Below, piece after piece: positions 17,346 to 25,579 of a stretch of 64,000 nt of DNA (position 1 is the first letter of the stretch; the number at the start of each line of letters is the position of its first letter). The position numbers and the translations under genes were made by a program. The notes under the pieces were generated by a model that saw only the letters and a list, made by a program, of their open reading frames with translations, made no database searches and was not told where the DNA came from. Source of the stretch: Paludibacteraceae bacterium (GTDB taxonomy: Bacteria; Bacteroidota; Bacteroidia; Bacteroidales; Paludibacteraceae); contig CAJOEJ010000007.1 of assembly GCA_905233375.1 (NCBI GenBank), positions 1 through 64,000 on the forward strand, given 5' to 3'.

Positions 17346-18953
17346 ATGAGAAAATTCTATTCATTTATGCTTGTGCTGCTGATGGCAGTAATGAGCACAT
17401 CCGTTGGGGCATCGGAGATTGTTGCCTCGGGCAACGGATGGCAGTTGAGTGACGAGGGGACGCTTTTTATCACCTCCGAAAACGTCATGGCGATGAACTA
17501 TTCCAGTGCGAGCGCGGCGCCTTGGCACGCGTATCGAAACCAGGTGAAAACAATCATTTGTAATGACGGTTTCAACGACTTCGCAATAGGTAGTTATACG
17601 TTCTGCAACATGCCGAAGTTGACCTACATGACCGTACCGGGCAACAGGAACTACACCTTTACCGTCGGAGAACATGCATTTGAAAACAGCTACAATCTGC
17701 CGTATATTGTTACCCATGCAGACTGTTCTTATGTCGGAGAGTACGCTTTCAAGAAATGTGTGAGACTGGAAAGTGTCAGTATAGAGGAGAAATGCACGAC
17801 GATAGGACATCACGCTTTTGAAGGATGTGAGAACTTAGTTGAGGGCGAGTTGAAAGAATGTACCTATATCGGAGAAGACGCATTCAGAGATTGTGAAAAA
17901 TTAGGCGCTATCAAAGCCCCGAAATGCAAGACCATCTGCGCAAGAGCCTTTCGAAACTGCCAGTTGTCTTCCGTTCATCTCGGTTCGGCTATACAAAGTA
18001 TAGGAGACTATGCCTTTGACTACGGTATCAAAAACAACGCGACTCTTCAGATCGACCGCAGCACGCCGCCAACCCTCGGAAACTACGTCTTTGATAATGT
18101 GTTATGCGGCTACGTACTGCTCCTTTTCCCGGAAGGCACTTCCGCTGCGTGGAATGAGTATCCGTGGAATACCTTCAAACTGCCGGATTATAACATGACA
18201 CCGAATGTATGCGTGTACGGAGATATGGATTACACTAACAAAATCCTCACATTGTACTACGGTGACATGAACCAGAACCAATACGGGCATGACGACTGGA
18301 ATAGTCTTGGTGGCATCTATAGTGTGACTACCAAGGTTATCATCGATCCGTCAATGGCTAACGCACCGCTCACCTCCCTGAAAAATATGTTCTCCAGTTT
18401 CATGAAATTGAAGGAGATCGAGGGTCTTGAATACCTCAACACGCAGAACGTGACCACAATGGAAGGTATGTTCAATAACTGCAAAGAGTTGGAGACCATC
18501 GATCTGAGCCGGCTCAATACGTCCAATGTCACGGACATGAGTACGCTGTTCAGTCTGTGCAGCAAGTTGCGTTCTGTTGACCTTACCCGCTGGGATATGT
18601 CCAAGGTGACAGACGTTACCGGTATGTTCATGCTCTGCTCTGAACTGACGACCATCTATTGCGACGACGACTGGAGTACCAACAGCAAGATCACCGGTTC
18701 GTACATGACGTTCATGACCTGTGAGAAACTGGTCGGCGGCAACGGTACACCATGGGATGCAGACCACGTGGACAAATCCTACGCCCGTCCCGACAGACCC
18801 GGTCAGCCCGGTTACTTCACCGCACGCGGATTAGACGTCGAACAAGTACCAAGTGACAAAGGACAAGGGACCAAAGTCATCCGCAACGGCATGCTCCTCA
18901 TCGAGCGTAACGGCAAGACATACAACGCACAAGGCATTGAATGTACAAAGTGA
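17346..18953 (+). CDS. Secreted BspA-like leucine-rich-repeat protein
   Basis: This 535-residue protein has a signal peptide (MRKFYSFMLVLLMAVMSTSVGA). Residues ~60-240 are LRR_5-type repeats with the pattern YIGEDAFRDCEKLGAIKAP and IGDYAFDYG. Residues ~290-470 are DUF285 repeats (LKNMFSSFMKLKEIEGLEYLNTQNVTTMEGMF...). The cap GGNGTPWDAD...PGQPGYFTARG is followed by the shared C-terminal domain (KVIRNGMLLIERNGKTYNAQGIECTK). BspA relatives bind host proteins and other bacteria. It is paralogous to the protein at 14164 in its C-terminal third. A strong bidirectional terminator follows. Confidence 0.87.
   Translation: MRKFYSFMLVLLMAVMSTSVGASEIVASGNGWQLSDEGTLFITSENVMAMNYSSASAAPWHAYRNQVKTIICNDGFNDFAIGSYTFCNMPKLTYMTVPGNRNYTFTVGEHAFENSYNLPYIVTHADCSYVGEYAFKKCVRLESVSIEEKCTTIGHHAFEGCENLVEGELKECTYIGEDAFRDCEKLGAIKAPKCKTICARAFRNCQLSSVHLGSAIQSIGDYAFDYGIKNNATLQIDRSTPPTLGNYVFDNVLCGYVLLLFPEGTSAAWNEYPWNTFKLPDYNMTPNVCVYGDMDYTNKILTLYYGDMNQNQYGHDDWNSLGGIYSVTTKVIIDPSMANAPLTSLKNMFSSFMKLKEIEGLEYLNTQNVTTMEGMFNNCKELETIDLSRLNTSNVTDMSTLFSLCSKLRSVDLTRWDMSKVTDVTGMFMLCSELTTIYCDDDWSTNSKITGSYMTFMTCEKLVGGNGTPWDADHVDKSYARPDRPGQPGYFTARGLDVEQVPSDKGQGTKVIRNGMLLIERNGKTYNAQGIECTK
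18845..18876 (+). repeat. Coding repeat (ACAAAGG type)
   Basis: Encodes VPSDKGQGTK. Near-identical peptides occur in PepO (VQSDKGQGTK) and Sua5 (VQRDNVQGTK). Confidence 0.7.
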
Positions 18954-18979
18954 CAAAGGGACAAGGTACAAAGGATACC

Positions 18980-19011
18980 AAAAATGACACGCTTTCGGGC
19001 GTGTCATTTTT
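18980..19011. terminator. Bidirectional intrinsic terminator
   Basis: A 13-bp stem (AAAAATGACACGC / GCGTGTCATTTTT) with loop TTTCGG. It serves the BspA-like gene on the plus strand and pckA on the minus strand. Confidence 0.9.
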
Positions 19012-19057
19012 GTTCTAGTAGATCAGCCATTCGTGGCTGATGTATGATGGTTGCCGA

Positions 19058-20662
19058 TTAGAGTTGCGGACCTGCAGCCACGAGAGCCTTACCGGCTTCG
19101 TTCGACGTGTATTTGTCGAAGTTCTTGATGAAGCGAGCAGCGAGGTCTTTGGCTTTCTCCTCCCACTGCGCAGCGTCAGCGTAGGTGTCACGCGGATCGA
19201 GGATAGCAGGATCAACGCCCGGCAGAGCGGTCGGAACCTCGAAGTTGAAGAACGGAATCTTCTTCGTCGGAGCGGTGAGGATGTCACCACCGAGGATAGC
19301 GTCGATGATACCACGAGTGTCGCGGATCGAGATACGCTTGCCGGTACCGTTCCAACCGGTGTTAACGAGGTATGCCTTCGCGCCGGATTTCTCCATTCTC
19401 TTAACGAGCTCCTCTGCATATTTGGTCGGGTGCAACTCGAGGAATGCCTGTCCGAAGCAAGCGGAGAAGGTCGGAGTCGGCTCCGTGATACCGCGCTCGG
19501 TACCTGCCAGCTTAGCCGTGAAACCGCTCAGGAAGTAGTACTTGGTCTGCTCCGGAGTCAGGATGGAAACAGGAGGCAGTACGCCGAAAGCGTCGGCGCT
19601 CAGGAAGATGACGTTCTTCGCTGCGGGACCTGCGCTGATCGGACGAACAATCTTCTCGATGTGGTTGATCGGGTACGATACGCGGGTGTTCTCGGTCACG
19701 CTCTTGTCAGCGAAATCGATCTTACCGTTCTCGTCCACGGTAACATTCTCGAGGAGTGCGTTACGACGGATAGCAGCGTAGATGTCCGGCTCGGACTCTT
19801 TGTCGAGGTTGATGACCTTTGCGTAGCAACCGCCCTCGAAGTTGAACACGCCCTGATCGTCCCATCCGTGCTCGTCGTCACCGATGAGGAGACGTTTCGG
19901 GTCGGTGGACAGAGTGGTCTTGCCGGTACCGGACAGACCGAAGAAGATAGCGGTGTTCTTGCCTTCCATGTCGGTGTTAGCCGAGCAGTGCATCGAAGCG
20001 ATGCCGCGGAGAGGCAGGTAGTAGTTCATCATGGAGAACATACCTTTCTTCATCTCACCGCCGTACCAGGTATTGAGGATAACCTGCTCGCGGCTCGTGG
20101 TGTTGAAGGCTACGCAAGTCTCACTGTTCAGACCGAGCTCTTTGTAGTTCTCTACCTTTGCCAGCGAAGCGTTGTAGATAACGAAGTCCGGCTCGAAGTT
20201 AGCCAACTCTTCCTCGCTCGGCTGGATGAACATGTTCTTTACGAAGTGTGCCTGCCAAGCTACCTCTACGATGAAACGAACCGCCATGCGGGTGTCTTTG
20301 TTAGCGCCGCAGAATGCATCTACTACGTACAGGTTCTTGCCGCTCAGCTCCTTGATAGCCAGCTCTTTTACCTTTGCCCAAACGTCCTCGGACATCGGGT
20401 GGTTGTCGTTCTTGTAACCCTCGGTGGTCCACCAAACGGTGTCCTTCGAGTTCTCGTCCATCACGATGTATTTGTCCTTCGGCGAACGGCCGGTGTAGAT
20501 ACCGGTCATAACGTTCACAGCGTCCAGCTCGGTGTTCTGACCTTTTGCATAACCGGTCAGCTCCGGCTTGGTCTCCTCTGCGAACAGATACTCGTACGAC
20601 GGGTTGTGGGCGATAACGGTCGCGCCCTGAATACCATACTTGGTAAGATCTAACTCTTTCAT
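19058..20662 (-). CDS. pckA: Phosphoenolpyruvate carboxykinase (ATP)
   Basis: This 534-residue enzyme interconverts oxaloacetate + ATP and PEP + CO2 + ADP; many gut Bacteroidota use it in the carboxylating direction for succinate formation. The P-loop is [16 protein letters not shown] (from ~242), and conserved motifs include [46 protein letters not shown] and [15 protein letters not shown]. The start is [10 protein letters not shown] at 20662; 34 upstream codons in the same frame run over a promoter and repeat DNA. It is monocistronic between a terminator and a long non-coding region. Confidence 0.97.
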   Translation of the reverse strand: MKELDLTKYGIQGATVIAHNPSYEYLFAEETKPELTGYAKGQNTELDAVNVMTGIYTGRSPKDKYIVMDENSKDTVWWTTEGYKNDNHPMSEDVWAKVKELAIKELSGKNLYVVDAFCGANKDTRMAVRFIVEVAWQAHFVKNMFIQPSEEELANFEPDFVIYNASLAKVENYKELGLNSETCVAFNTTSREQVILNTWYGGEMKKGMFSMMNYYLPLRGIASMHCSANTDMEGKNTAIFFGLSGTGKTTLSTDPKRLLIGDDEHGWDDQGVFNFEGGCYAKVINLDKESEPDIYAAIRRNALLENVTVDENGKIDFADKSVTENTRVSYPINHIEKIVRPISAGPAAKNVIFLSADAFGVLPPVSILTPEQTKYYFLSGFTAKLAGTERGITEPTPTFSACFGQAFLELHPTKYAEELVKRMEKSGAKAYLVNTGWNGTGKRISIRDTRGIIDAILGGDILTAPTKKIPFFNFEVPTALPGVDPAILDPRDTYADAAQWEEKAKDLAARFIKNFDKYTSNEAGKALVAAGPQL

Positions 20663-20710
20663 AATGTTATATTGTTTGATATTGTTTGACGGTTTTTGAC
20701 GTTGTTTGAG
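20663..20710 (-). repeat. Low-complexity repeat in the pckA 5' UTR
   Basis: Imperfect TGTTTGA/TATTGTTTGA units on the plus strand (TTGTTTGATATTGTTTGACGG...) fill the pckA leader. Confidence 0.6.
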
Positions 20711-20733
20711 ACAGTTCATTCTCAAATCGGCTA

Positions 20734-20765
20734 CAAAATTACAACATTTTTTGCATATACGCAAG
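20734..20765 (-). promoter_or_regulatory. Promoter for pckA
   Basis: On the minus strand: -33 CTTG (20765-20762, CTTGCGTATATG), 20-nt spacer, -7 TAATTTTG (20741-20734). Confidence 0.65.
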
Positions 20766-20850
20766 TATCCGGGGCATTTTTTAAGAATTTTTCTTAAAAT
20801 TGCACATTTGGCATATCAAAATAGGATGGTTGTGATATACTTTGATTTTT

Positions 20851-21024
20851 CGACTTGAAATAAAAATGTTTTTTATGTGTATGTCTTTTGAAGGATTTAA
20901 CTCGAAGAGTTGTGGAAATTGATGATAAAAAGGGTCTAAAAATTTATTTTCAAGGACTTTTTAGCAGCAATTGACACAAGGAGCTAAGCGCTAAATCATT
21001 CAAAAGGGTTTTGTTTGTTTTTTC
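20851..21024 (+). repeat. Duplicated 175-bp element, copy 1
   Basis: Shared landmarks with copy 2, in order: CGACTTGAAA, ATGTTTTTT, TATGTCTTT, ACTCG-A-AGAGTTG, AAATTG, CAAAAGGGTT, GTTTTTT. The ACTC/GAGT hairpin is kept in both copies. Confidence 0.65.
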
Positions 21025-21135
21025 TTAAGTTGTCGCATCAGTACTAAAGCAAGAACATTATTGTCCATTTAATATTTATACTTTGTTCTATAACTCGTTA
21101 TATATTAGCCAAATACACTTGAATTTCATGCGCAA

Positions 21136-21310
21136 CGATTTGAAACGCACATGTTTTTTGGGTTTATGTCTTTGAGTGATTTGTACTCGCAGAGTTGGAC
21201 AAATTGGTAGTAACAAGTGTCTGTAAGCGTGCTTACAAGCAGGTTTTACTAACTGTTTGTTCAAGAAGCATTGCTTCTAAAGCGCTCAAAGGGTTGTGTA
21301 TGTTTTTTTC
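21136..21310 (+). repeat. Duplicated 175-bp element, copy 2
   Basis: Corresponding landmarks: CGATTTGAAA, ATGTTTTTT, TATGTCTTT, ACTCG-C-AGAGTTG, AAATTG, CTCAAAGGGTT, GTTTTTT. It additionally holds hairpins GTAAGC/GCTTAC and GAAGCA/TGCTTC. The start-to-start distance is 285 bp. Confidence 0.65.
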
Positions 21311-21363
21311 TATTTTTTAGTGGACACTAATGGTGTTTTTTCTAAATTTATAGCAACAGTACT

Positions 21364-21421
21364 AATCGGATTTACACAATTTCGAATCGGATTTACACAA
21401 CAATGAACCGGATTCACACAA
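21364..21421 (+). repeat. Three 21-bp iterons
   Basis: AATCGGATTTACACAA at 21364 and 21385 and AACCGGATTCACACAA at 21406, each 16 bp plus a 5-bp spacer, with a decayed fourth start (AACCGA) at 21427. The 21-bp period places the sites on one face of the helix. Confidence 0.75.
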
Positions 21422-21645
21422 CAACGAACCGAACATTTACCGAGCCAAATACGACACAAAAGGGGGTGATTACGGCGTGATTACGGGGTCGTTACCGGGT
21501 TATTACCGGGAGATTAGGCATGGGTCATCCCACTCTCAACACAAGAAAAAGCTAAAAATCGCCTCAAATTGTAGTAACAAATACTATATTATATATTGAT
21601 ATATAATATACTTCTTCTGAGTATTTTTACATATCAGAAAAGCAG

Positions 21646-21727
21646 TACCTTTGCGGCTAAAAAATCAAAATAAACCGCAAAATTTGCGGCTTAAATTTGC
21701 ATATATGCCGCAAAAGTTGTAACTTTG
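21646..21727 (+). promoter_or_regulatory. Two promoters and repeated operator before the Fic gene
   Basis: Promoter 1 has -7 TACCTTTG (21646-21653) with a weak -33. Promoter 2 has -33 TTTG (21696-21699, TTTGCATATATG), a 20-nt spacer and -7 TAACTTTG (21720-21727). Around them, TTTGCGGC (21650, 21683) and its complement CCGCAAA (21675) / GCCGCAAA (21707) form two identical-size inverted repeats, TTTGCGGC-N16-GCCGCAAA, 33 bp apart. Confidence 0.65.
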
Positions 21728-21766
21728 CACCCGAAAACAAAAAAAACGGACATCGCAAATGATTTT

Positions 21767-23047
21767 ATGTTTATTCACGAATTGAACAATTGGACACAGT
21801 TTGCGTGGAACCATGACAAGGTAGATGCCAAGTTAGCCGAGGTGTCACAAGCATTGGGGTATTTGCATGGCAGGCTGAGCATGATCGGCTTTGACGAACA
21901 ATTGAAAGCCACGGCAGAAAGCGTGACGCAAGATATTGTCTCTTCCTCGGAGATAGAAGGCGTGACGTTGAACACCCACTCGGTGCGTTCGTCTGTAGCT
22001 CGCCGTTTGGGTGTGCCTTACGAAGAGACAAATGACACACTCTCCCACTATGTAGAAGGCATGGTAAACGTGTCTCTGGACGCCACACGCAACTATAAGC
22101 AAGTTCTGACAGCCGAACGGCTCTTTGCCTGGCATGGGGAGTTGTTCCCTACTGAGCGCACAAGGCTTTATCACATTGACGTTGGTCAATATCGGAAGGG
22201 TGGTATGCAGGTCGTTTCGGGCAATATGGGGCGCGAACGTGTCTGCTATGAAGCGCCGGCTCCGGAACGAGTGCCAGCTGAAATGGAGCGGTTTATTGCG
22301 TGGTATAACGACCCGGATGTGCCGGCAACGCCTCTCAAAGCGGCGGTTAGTCATTTCTGGTTTGTCTGTATTCACCCGTTTGATGATGGTAACGGCCGTC
22401 TCACGCGCGCTTTGTCGGATATGTTATTGGCGCGCGCGGAAAACAGCAACCTGCGCTATTACAGCATGTCCAAAGCCATCTATCAAGACCGCAAGAACTA
22501 TTATCTGGAATTGGAGCGCGCCCAACGGGGAAACGATATTACAGACTGGTTGCTGTGGTTCCTCAACACCCTGTTGACCGCAATCAAAGAATCCGATACG
22601 GTAATAGGTAATGTGCTGAATAAAACCTGGTTCTGGCATGTTCACGAAGATATTACTTGTTCTGAACGGCAGAAGAAAATCCTCAACATCTTCCTCAGCG
22701 GCTATGACGGCAAACTGACCGCAAAGAATTGGGCGAAACTGGCAGGTGTCTCGCAGGATACCGCAAATCGGGATATAGCTGATTTGGTGGAAAAGAAGAT
22801 GCTGCGTCCGGTGCAAGGTAAGGTACGCAGCCTGGCATATATCCCTTGTTATGACCCGCATAGTTCACTACCGTTTGAGGATATGCGTATCGAAGAACGA
22901 AACGGACAACAATATATCTGCATCTCATACAAGCAGCAACAGTATAGCGAGCGTCTCACGCCGGGCGACCTTCAATCCCTCGCTCAGGAAGAACGCACGA
23001 CAGAAGACTTGGCGTACAAGTATTTCGCATATTTGACCATACTGTAA
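21767..23047 (+). CDS. Fic family protein (DUF4172-Fic-winged helix)
   Basis: This 426-residue protein starts at ATG 21767; the in-frame TTG at 21725 overlaps the -7 box. The N-terminal DUF4172-type domain covers ~1-85 (FIHELNNWTQFAWN, LGYLHGRLSMIGF). It contains the auto-inhibitory motif SSSEIEG (~59-65, S/T-x3-E-G). The Fic core has HPFDDGNGR from ~203. The C-terminal ~110 residues hold a winged helix (WAKLAGVSQDTANRDIADLVEKKML). Fic enzymes transfer AMP or related groups to protein hydroxyls. The winged helix and upstream operators suggest autoregulation, which is an inference. Confidence 0.9.
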   Translation: MFIHELNNWTQFAWNHDKVDAKLAEVSQALGYLHGRLSMIGFDEQLKATAESVTQDIVSSSEIEGVTLNTHSVRSSVARRLGVPYEETNDTLSHYVEGMVNVSLDATRNYKQVLTAERLFAWHGELFPTERTRLYHIDVGQYRKGGMQVVSGNMGRERVCYEAPAPERVPAEMERFIAWYNDPDVPATPLKAAVSHFWFVCIHPFDDGNGRLTRALSDMLLARAENSNLRYYSMSKAIYQDRKNYYLELERAQRGNDITDWLLWFLNTLLTAIKESDTVIGNVLNKTWFWHVHEDITCSERQKKILNIFLSGYDGKLTAKNWAKLAGVSQDTANRDIADLVEKKMLRPVQGKVRSLAYIPCYDPHSSLPFEDMRIEERNGQQYICISYKQQQYSERLTPGDLQSLAQEERTTEDLAYKYFAYLTIL

Positions 23048-23146
23048 AACATGCCCTTTAGGGCAGAGGGATAGATGTTCGGGGTAGATGTTTGCATTAA
23101 CTTTGCAACAAAAAAGAGAGGGAAAGTGCAAAAAATGCAGAATAAA

Positions 23147-23178
23147 TTTGCATAATTCAGATTTTTTTTGTACCTTTG
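23147..23178 (+). promoter_or_regulatory. Promoter of a short leader/sRNA
   Basis: -33 TTTG (23147-23150, TTTGCATAATTC), 20-nt spacer, -7 TACCTTTG (23171-23178). A second -7-like TAATTTTG (23213-23220) directly abuts a run of nine C. Confidence 0.75.
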
Positions 23179-23184
23179 CAGCCC

Positions 23185-23310
23185 GCAAAGGTGAGTAAAA
23201 GGGAATGAAGTATAATTTTGCCCCCCCCCGGCGAACAGGGACAATACATTAGCACACACTATATTCGCAACGCAGCAGCGGTGCTCATTTTATATGAGCG
23301 CTGCTTTTTT
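23185..23310 (+). ncRNA. Candidate ~125-nt terminated small RNA or attenuated leader
   Basis: The 337-nt stretch between 23048 and 23384 holds no gene. Transcripts starting near 23185 would meet a strong hairpin (AGCAGC-GGT bulge-GCTCAT / ATGAGCGCTGCT, 23274-23305) followed by T6. The 23385 gene lies 75 nt beyond it, so the RNA is either an independent sRNA or an attenuator for the module-protein operon. It contains the C9 tract 23221-23229. Confidence 0.5.
23274..23310 (+). terminator. Terminator or attenuator before the module-protein operon
   Basis: A 12-bp stem with a 3-nt bulge and a TTTAT loop, followed by TTTTTT. Confidence 0.75.
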
Positions 23311-23384
23311 GTGCGTACATAATGACCCGACCGGAAAATCGAACAAACACAATTAATATATTAACCATTAAAATTTGAACCTAT

Positions 23385-23753
23385 ATGGGACTTCTAAGTA
23401 ACATCAAAGACCACTTTACGAACGCCGAGTTCACCGTGGCACCGAACAAGAAAGTGAAAACCGTCTGTGCCGATTTCAAGAAAGCCTTCGGTTGCACGCT
23501 CGCTATCTACAAAGGCAGTGTTCTTGCCGATCCGGAGATGACGTTAGCGGAGTTGAACAAACGTACCACCAAAGACGTGAAGAGTAAACCGAACAACGAA
23601 CTGAAGATCAAAGCGTCCATGAAAGTAGGCGAGGTAGAGAAACTGTTTGACCAGGTTTACGGTTTGACCGTTCAGATCAAAGACCCGAAAGGCAAAGAGT
23701 GCGTGGACAACAAACTGACGATCGGTCAGGCAGCACGCGGAGAAAGCAAATAA
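23385..23753 (+). CDS. Two-module small protein 1
   Basis: This 122-residue protein lacks a signal peptide and has two copies of a ~50-residue module. Copy a covers about 13-60 (AEFTVAPNKKVKTVCADFKKAF, then GCTLAIYKG and TLAEL); copy b covers 68-117 (ELKIKASMKVGEVEKLFDQVY, then GLTVQI and LTIGQAA). The module pattern is strand, Lys-Val turn, amphipathic helix ending in F-G or Y-G, strand V-x-V/I, acidic loop, then TL. It could be a beta-grasp-like fold, but no family is named with confidence. It is first of five clustered genes. Confidence 0.65.
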   Translation: MGLLSNIKDHFTNAEFTVAPNKKVKTVCADFKKAFGCTLAIYKGSVLADPEMTLAELNKRTTKDVKSKPNNELKIKASMKVGEVEKLFDQVYGLTVQIKDPKGKECVDNKLTIGQAARGESK

Positions 23754-23774
23754 CCCCCATAAACACTGTTCATT

Positions 23775-24710
23775 ATGCCAAGTAAAGTTCGCGTTTACGG
23801 AAAGGCGCAAAACCGTACCGTATTGGGCATTGTCAATGCCTATCTGATTATGTATCCGCACGCTACGAAAGCGGATATGGAGAAAGCGTTCCCGCTGGAG
23901 TTACAAGACGGAGGTTCGTGGAAATCGTTGTTCTGCACTCCCGAAGAGTGGAGCAAGAAAAACGAGAGCAACCAAGGTCTGTGGTTCGCGGAGAAAGACG
24001 AGATCCTTCACCTGCAAGACGGCACAGAGCTTATTCTGCTCAAGTTATGGCCGAAGGAGAATTTCGACAAGATGGTAAGCCACGCCAAGATGTATGACAT
24101 CGAGGTAGCCAAGTTTGAGGCAGCTGACAAAGGATTCGGCGCAAAAGGCGGCTACAAGTTGGAGTACCTGAACGGCTATGTTCCTCCTGTACCCGGCAAG
24201 AAATCGAACAAGTGGCTGTGGATCGCTCTGGCAGCATTGCTGCTTCTGCTCCTACTTCTGTTGTTGCTGATGAGAAGTTGCAACAAGCCGGAACCGCAGA
24301 TTGTGGAGAAAGTGGTGGAGGTAGAGAAGGTCGTTGTTGTTCACGACACGCTGTATATCAAGGAGATTGAAGAGATCGAGAAGGACTTCAACGCCGCCGA
24401 GTTCGTTCAGGGCAAAGCGGATTTGTCGGACGGTGCCAAGTTTGTGCTGCATGATCTGGCTAAAGTGCTTCAAAAGAACCCGGAACTGCGTTTGCGTCTG
24501 GAAGGACACACGAGCGCAGAAGGTGACGCCGCGTTTAATCAGAAGCTGAGCGAGGCTCGTGCGCAGGCTGCAGTTGCTTTCCTTGTTGAACACGAGGGCA
24601 TCGACGCGGCTCGTCTGGAGGCAGTAGGCAAAGGTTCGACCGAGTTGAAGAACCAGGAGAACCCAATGGCTCCCGAGAACCGCCGTACGGAATTCATCGT
24701 ATTGGAATAA
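23775..24710 (+). CDS. MotB-like membrane protein: cytoplasmic domain, one TM, OmpA domain
   Basis: This 311-residue protein has an unrecognised N-terminal domain (~1-140: SKVRVYGKAQNRTVLGIVNAYLIMYPHATKADMEKAFP, then WFAEKDEILHLQDGTELILLKLWP). One Leu-rich TM helix covers ~146-165. A linker rich in Val/Glu precedes an OmpA-C peptidoglycan-binding domain (~205-311: LRLEGHTSAEGDAAFNQKLSEARAQA, NRRTEFIV). There is no cleaved signal, so the first part should be cytoplasmic and the OmpA domain periplasmic, the same topology as MotB/ZorB. It lies 21 nt after module protein 1 and was probably recruited with it. Confidence 0.75.
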   Translation: MPSKVRVYGKAQNRTVLGIVNAYLIMYPHATKADMEKAFPLELQDGGSWKSLFCTPEEWSKKNESNQGLWFAEKDEILHLQDGTELILLKLWPKENFDKMVSHAKMYDIEVAKFEAADKGFGAKGGYKLEYLNGYVPPVPGKKSNKWLWIALAALLLLLLLLLLLMRSCNKPEPQIVEKVVEVEKVVVVHDTLYIKEIEEIEKDFNAAEFVQGKADLSDGAKFVLHDLAKVLQKNPELRLRLEGHTSAEGDAAFNQKLSEARAQAAVAFLVEHEGIDAARLEAVGKGSTELKNQENPMAPENRRTEFIVLE

Positions 24711-24719
24711 CAGGACACC

Positions 24720-24743
24720 GCCCGCAGTCCTTAAGTTGCGGGC
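24720..24743 (+). repeat. Intercistronic GCCCGCA...TGCGGGC hairpin, copy 1
   Basis: A 7-bp stem GCCCGCA/TGCGGGC around GTCCTTAAGT. An almost identical hairpin is at 25156-25179, and both precede a module-protein gene. Confidence 0.75.
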
Positions 24744-24780
24744 ATAAATGATCATTTATACTTTATAATTTATTACAATT

Positions 24781-25095
24781 ATGGCAGATCTTAGAATTGA
24801 CGGCCGCATGAAGGTTAAAACTCTGAAAGAGAACTTCAAGAAAAACTTCGGTGCAACACTCCGCGTGTACAAGAGCGTAAGCTGCAAAGGTGCATTCGCA
24901 GACGATGAGGCAACATTAGCATCTCTCCGTTCGGCAGACGCAAAGGGTGGCGAGGTAACTGTAGGTGCGAACAAGCGCGTAGGCAACTTCGAGAAGGAGT
25001 TTGCAGCGGCATTTGGTATCGGCGTACAGGTTGCAAATGCAAAGGACACCGAGCTGGCAGACAACGATGGTACCATCGCAGCTGCCGGCAAGTAA
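24781..25095 (+). CDS. Two-module small protein 2
   Basis: This 104-residue cytosolic protein is the tidiest of the set. Module a (LRIDGRMKVKTLKENFKKNF, GATLRVYK, ADDEATLASL) and module b (VTVGANKRVGNFEKEFAAAF, GIGVQVANA, ADNDGTIAAA) each follow the strand, KV-turn, helix, FG, strand, acidic loop pattern. I recall similar hypothetical proteins in other Bacteroidota, but no function. A hairpin with stem GCAAGGGAG/CTCCCTTGC follows at 25113-25138. Spacing and repeats suggest one operon with 23385-25975. Confidence 0.7.
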   Translation: MADLRIDGRMKVKTLKENFKKNFGATLRVYKSVSCKGAFADDEATLASLRSADAKGGEVTVGANKRVGNFEKEFAAAFGIGVQVANAKDTELADNDGTIAAAGK

Positions 25096-25112
25096 TTGCG
25101 CCGCACATCAGG

Positions 25113-25138
25113 GCAAGGGAGTTTGACCGCTCCCTTGC
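25113..25138 (+). terminator. Intercistronic hairpin
   Basis: A 9-bp stem GCAAGGGAG/CTCCCTTGC, loop TTTGACCG, followed by TTACTATT rather than a T run. A sister hairpin at 25988-26013 is followed by the same TTACTATT, so these may be processing or partial termination sites. Confidence 0.5.
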
Positions 25139-25155
25139 TTACTATTCAGGATATC

Positions 25156-25179
25156 GCCCGCGGTCCTCAAGTTGCGGGC
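25156..25179 (+). repeat. Intercistronic GCCCGC...GCGGGC hairpin, copy 2
   Basis: GCCCGCGGTCCTCAAGTTG, then CGGGC, differs from copy 1 at two loop-side bases and precedes the gene at 25211. Confidence 0.75.
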
Positions 25180-25210
25180 AACAAACAATTATTTATTAAA
25201 ATTTAGTATT

Positions 25211-25558
25211 ATGGAAATTAAAGTAGACGGACGTCTTTTGGTATCGACTCTTTGCGAGCGATTCAAAGAGGAATTCGGTGGCACCTTGCGTGTTTACCAG
25301 GGTAACAAACGTTGCACAGGCGCAGAGAAAGTAGCTGATCTGGCAAAGGAGACCGGCTCTTACGAGTGCGGCAAAATGAAAACCGTAGGCGGTTTCGAGA
25401 AAGAGATGATGGAGCGTTTCGGTCTCAAAGTGCAGATCGCTTCCGCAGACGACTGGGTACTGGCTCTGGATCAGATGACCTTGGGCAAACTGCCTGAGAT
25501 TCCGAAGAATGCGACCAAGGCAGACATGGAAGGTCTGAAAGCAAAATACGGCAAATAA
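25211..25558 (+). CDS. Two-module small protein 3
   Basis: This 115-residue protein starts at ATG 25211 (a longer in-frame start would read through the leader). Module a is MEIKVDGRLLVSTLCERFKEEF, then GGTLRVYQG. Module b (ECGKMKTVGGFEKEMMERF, GLKVQIASADD, DQMTLGKL) is the more degenerate copy. A C-terminal tail (NATKADMEGLKAKYGK) is unique, and its ATKADME word also occurs in the cytoplasmic domain of the OmpA-type protein at 23775. Function is unknown. Confidence 0.65.
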   Translation: MEIKVDGRLLVSTLCERFKEEFGGTLRVYQGNKRCTGAEKVADLAKETGSYECGKMKTVGGFEKEMMERFGLKVQIASADDWVLALDQMTLGKLPEIPKNATKADMEGLKAKYGK

Positions 25559-25579
25559 TCACCTTATACTATCATAATT

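Larger units (their letters stand above)
20766..21645. other. Gene-less region of about 900 bp with duplicated element and iterons
   Basis: No plausible gene is seen. The stretch is A/T-rich and contains two copies of a diverged ~175-bp element (20851-21024 and 21136-21310), 21-bp iterons (21364-21421), and a run of 11-12-nt repeats (GTGATTACGGG / GTTACCGGG type, 21465-21510). The 3' end carries the control region of the Fic gene. Confidence 0.6.

Noticed and set aside
19040..20653. 537-codon open frame antisense to pckA
   Set aside because: It mirrors the codon bias of pckA; the pckA frame has all family motifs.
20809..20858. Promoter TTTGGCATATC...ATACTTTG in the spacer
   Set aside because: The distance between boxes is about 25-26 nt and the -7 does not fit TAnnTTTG.
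23775..24710. Zorya defence system (ZorB)
   Set aside because: Topology resembles ZorB, but no ZorA-like stator partner, ZorC, ZorD or ZorE is present.
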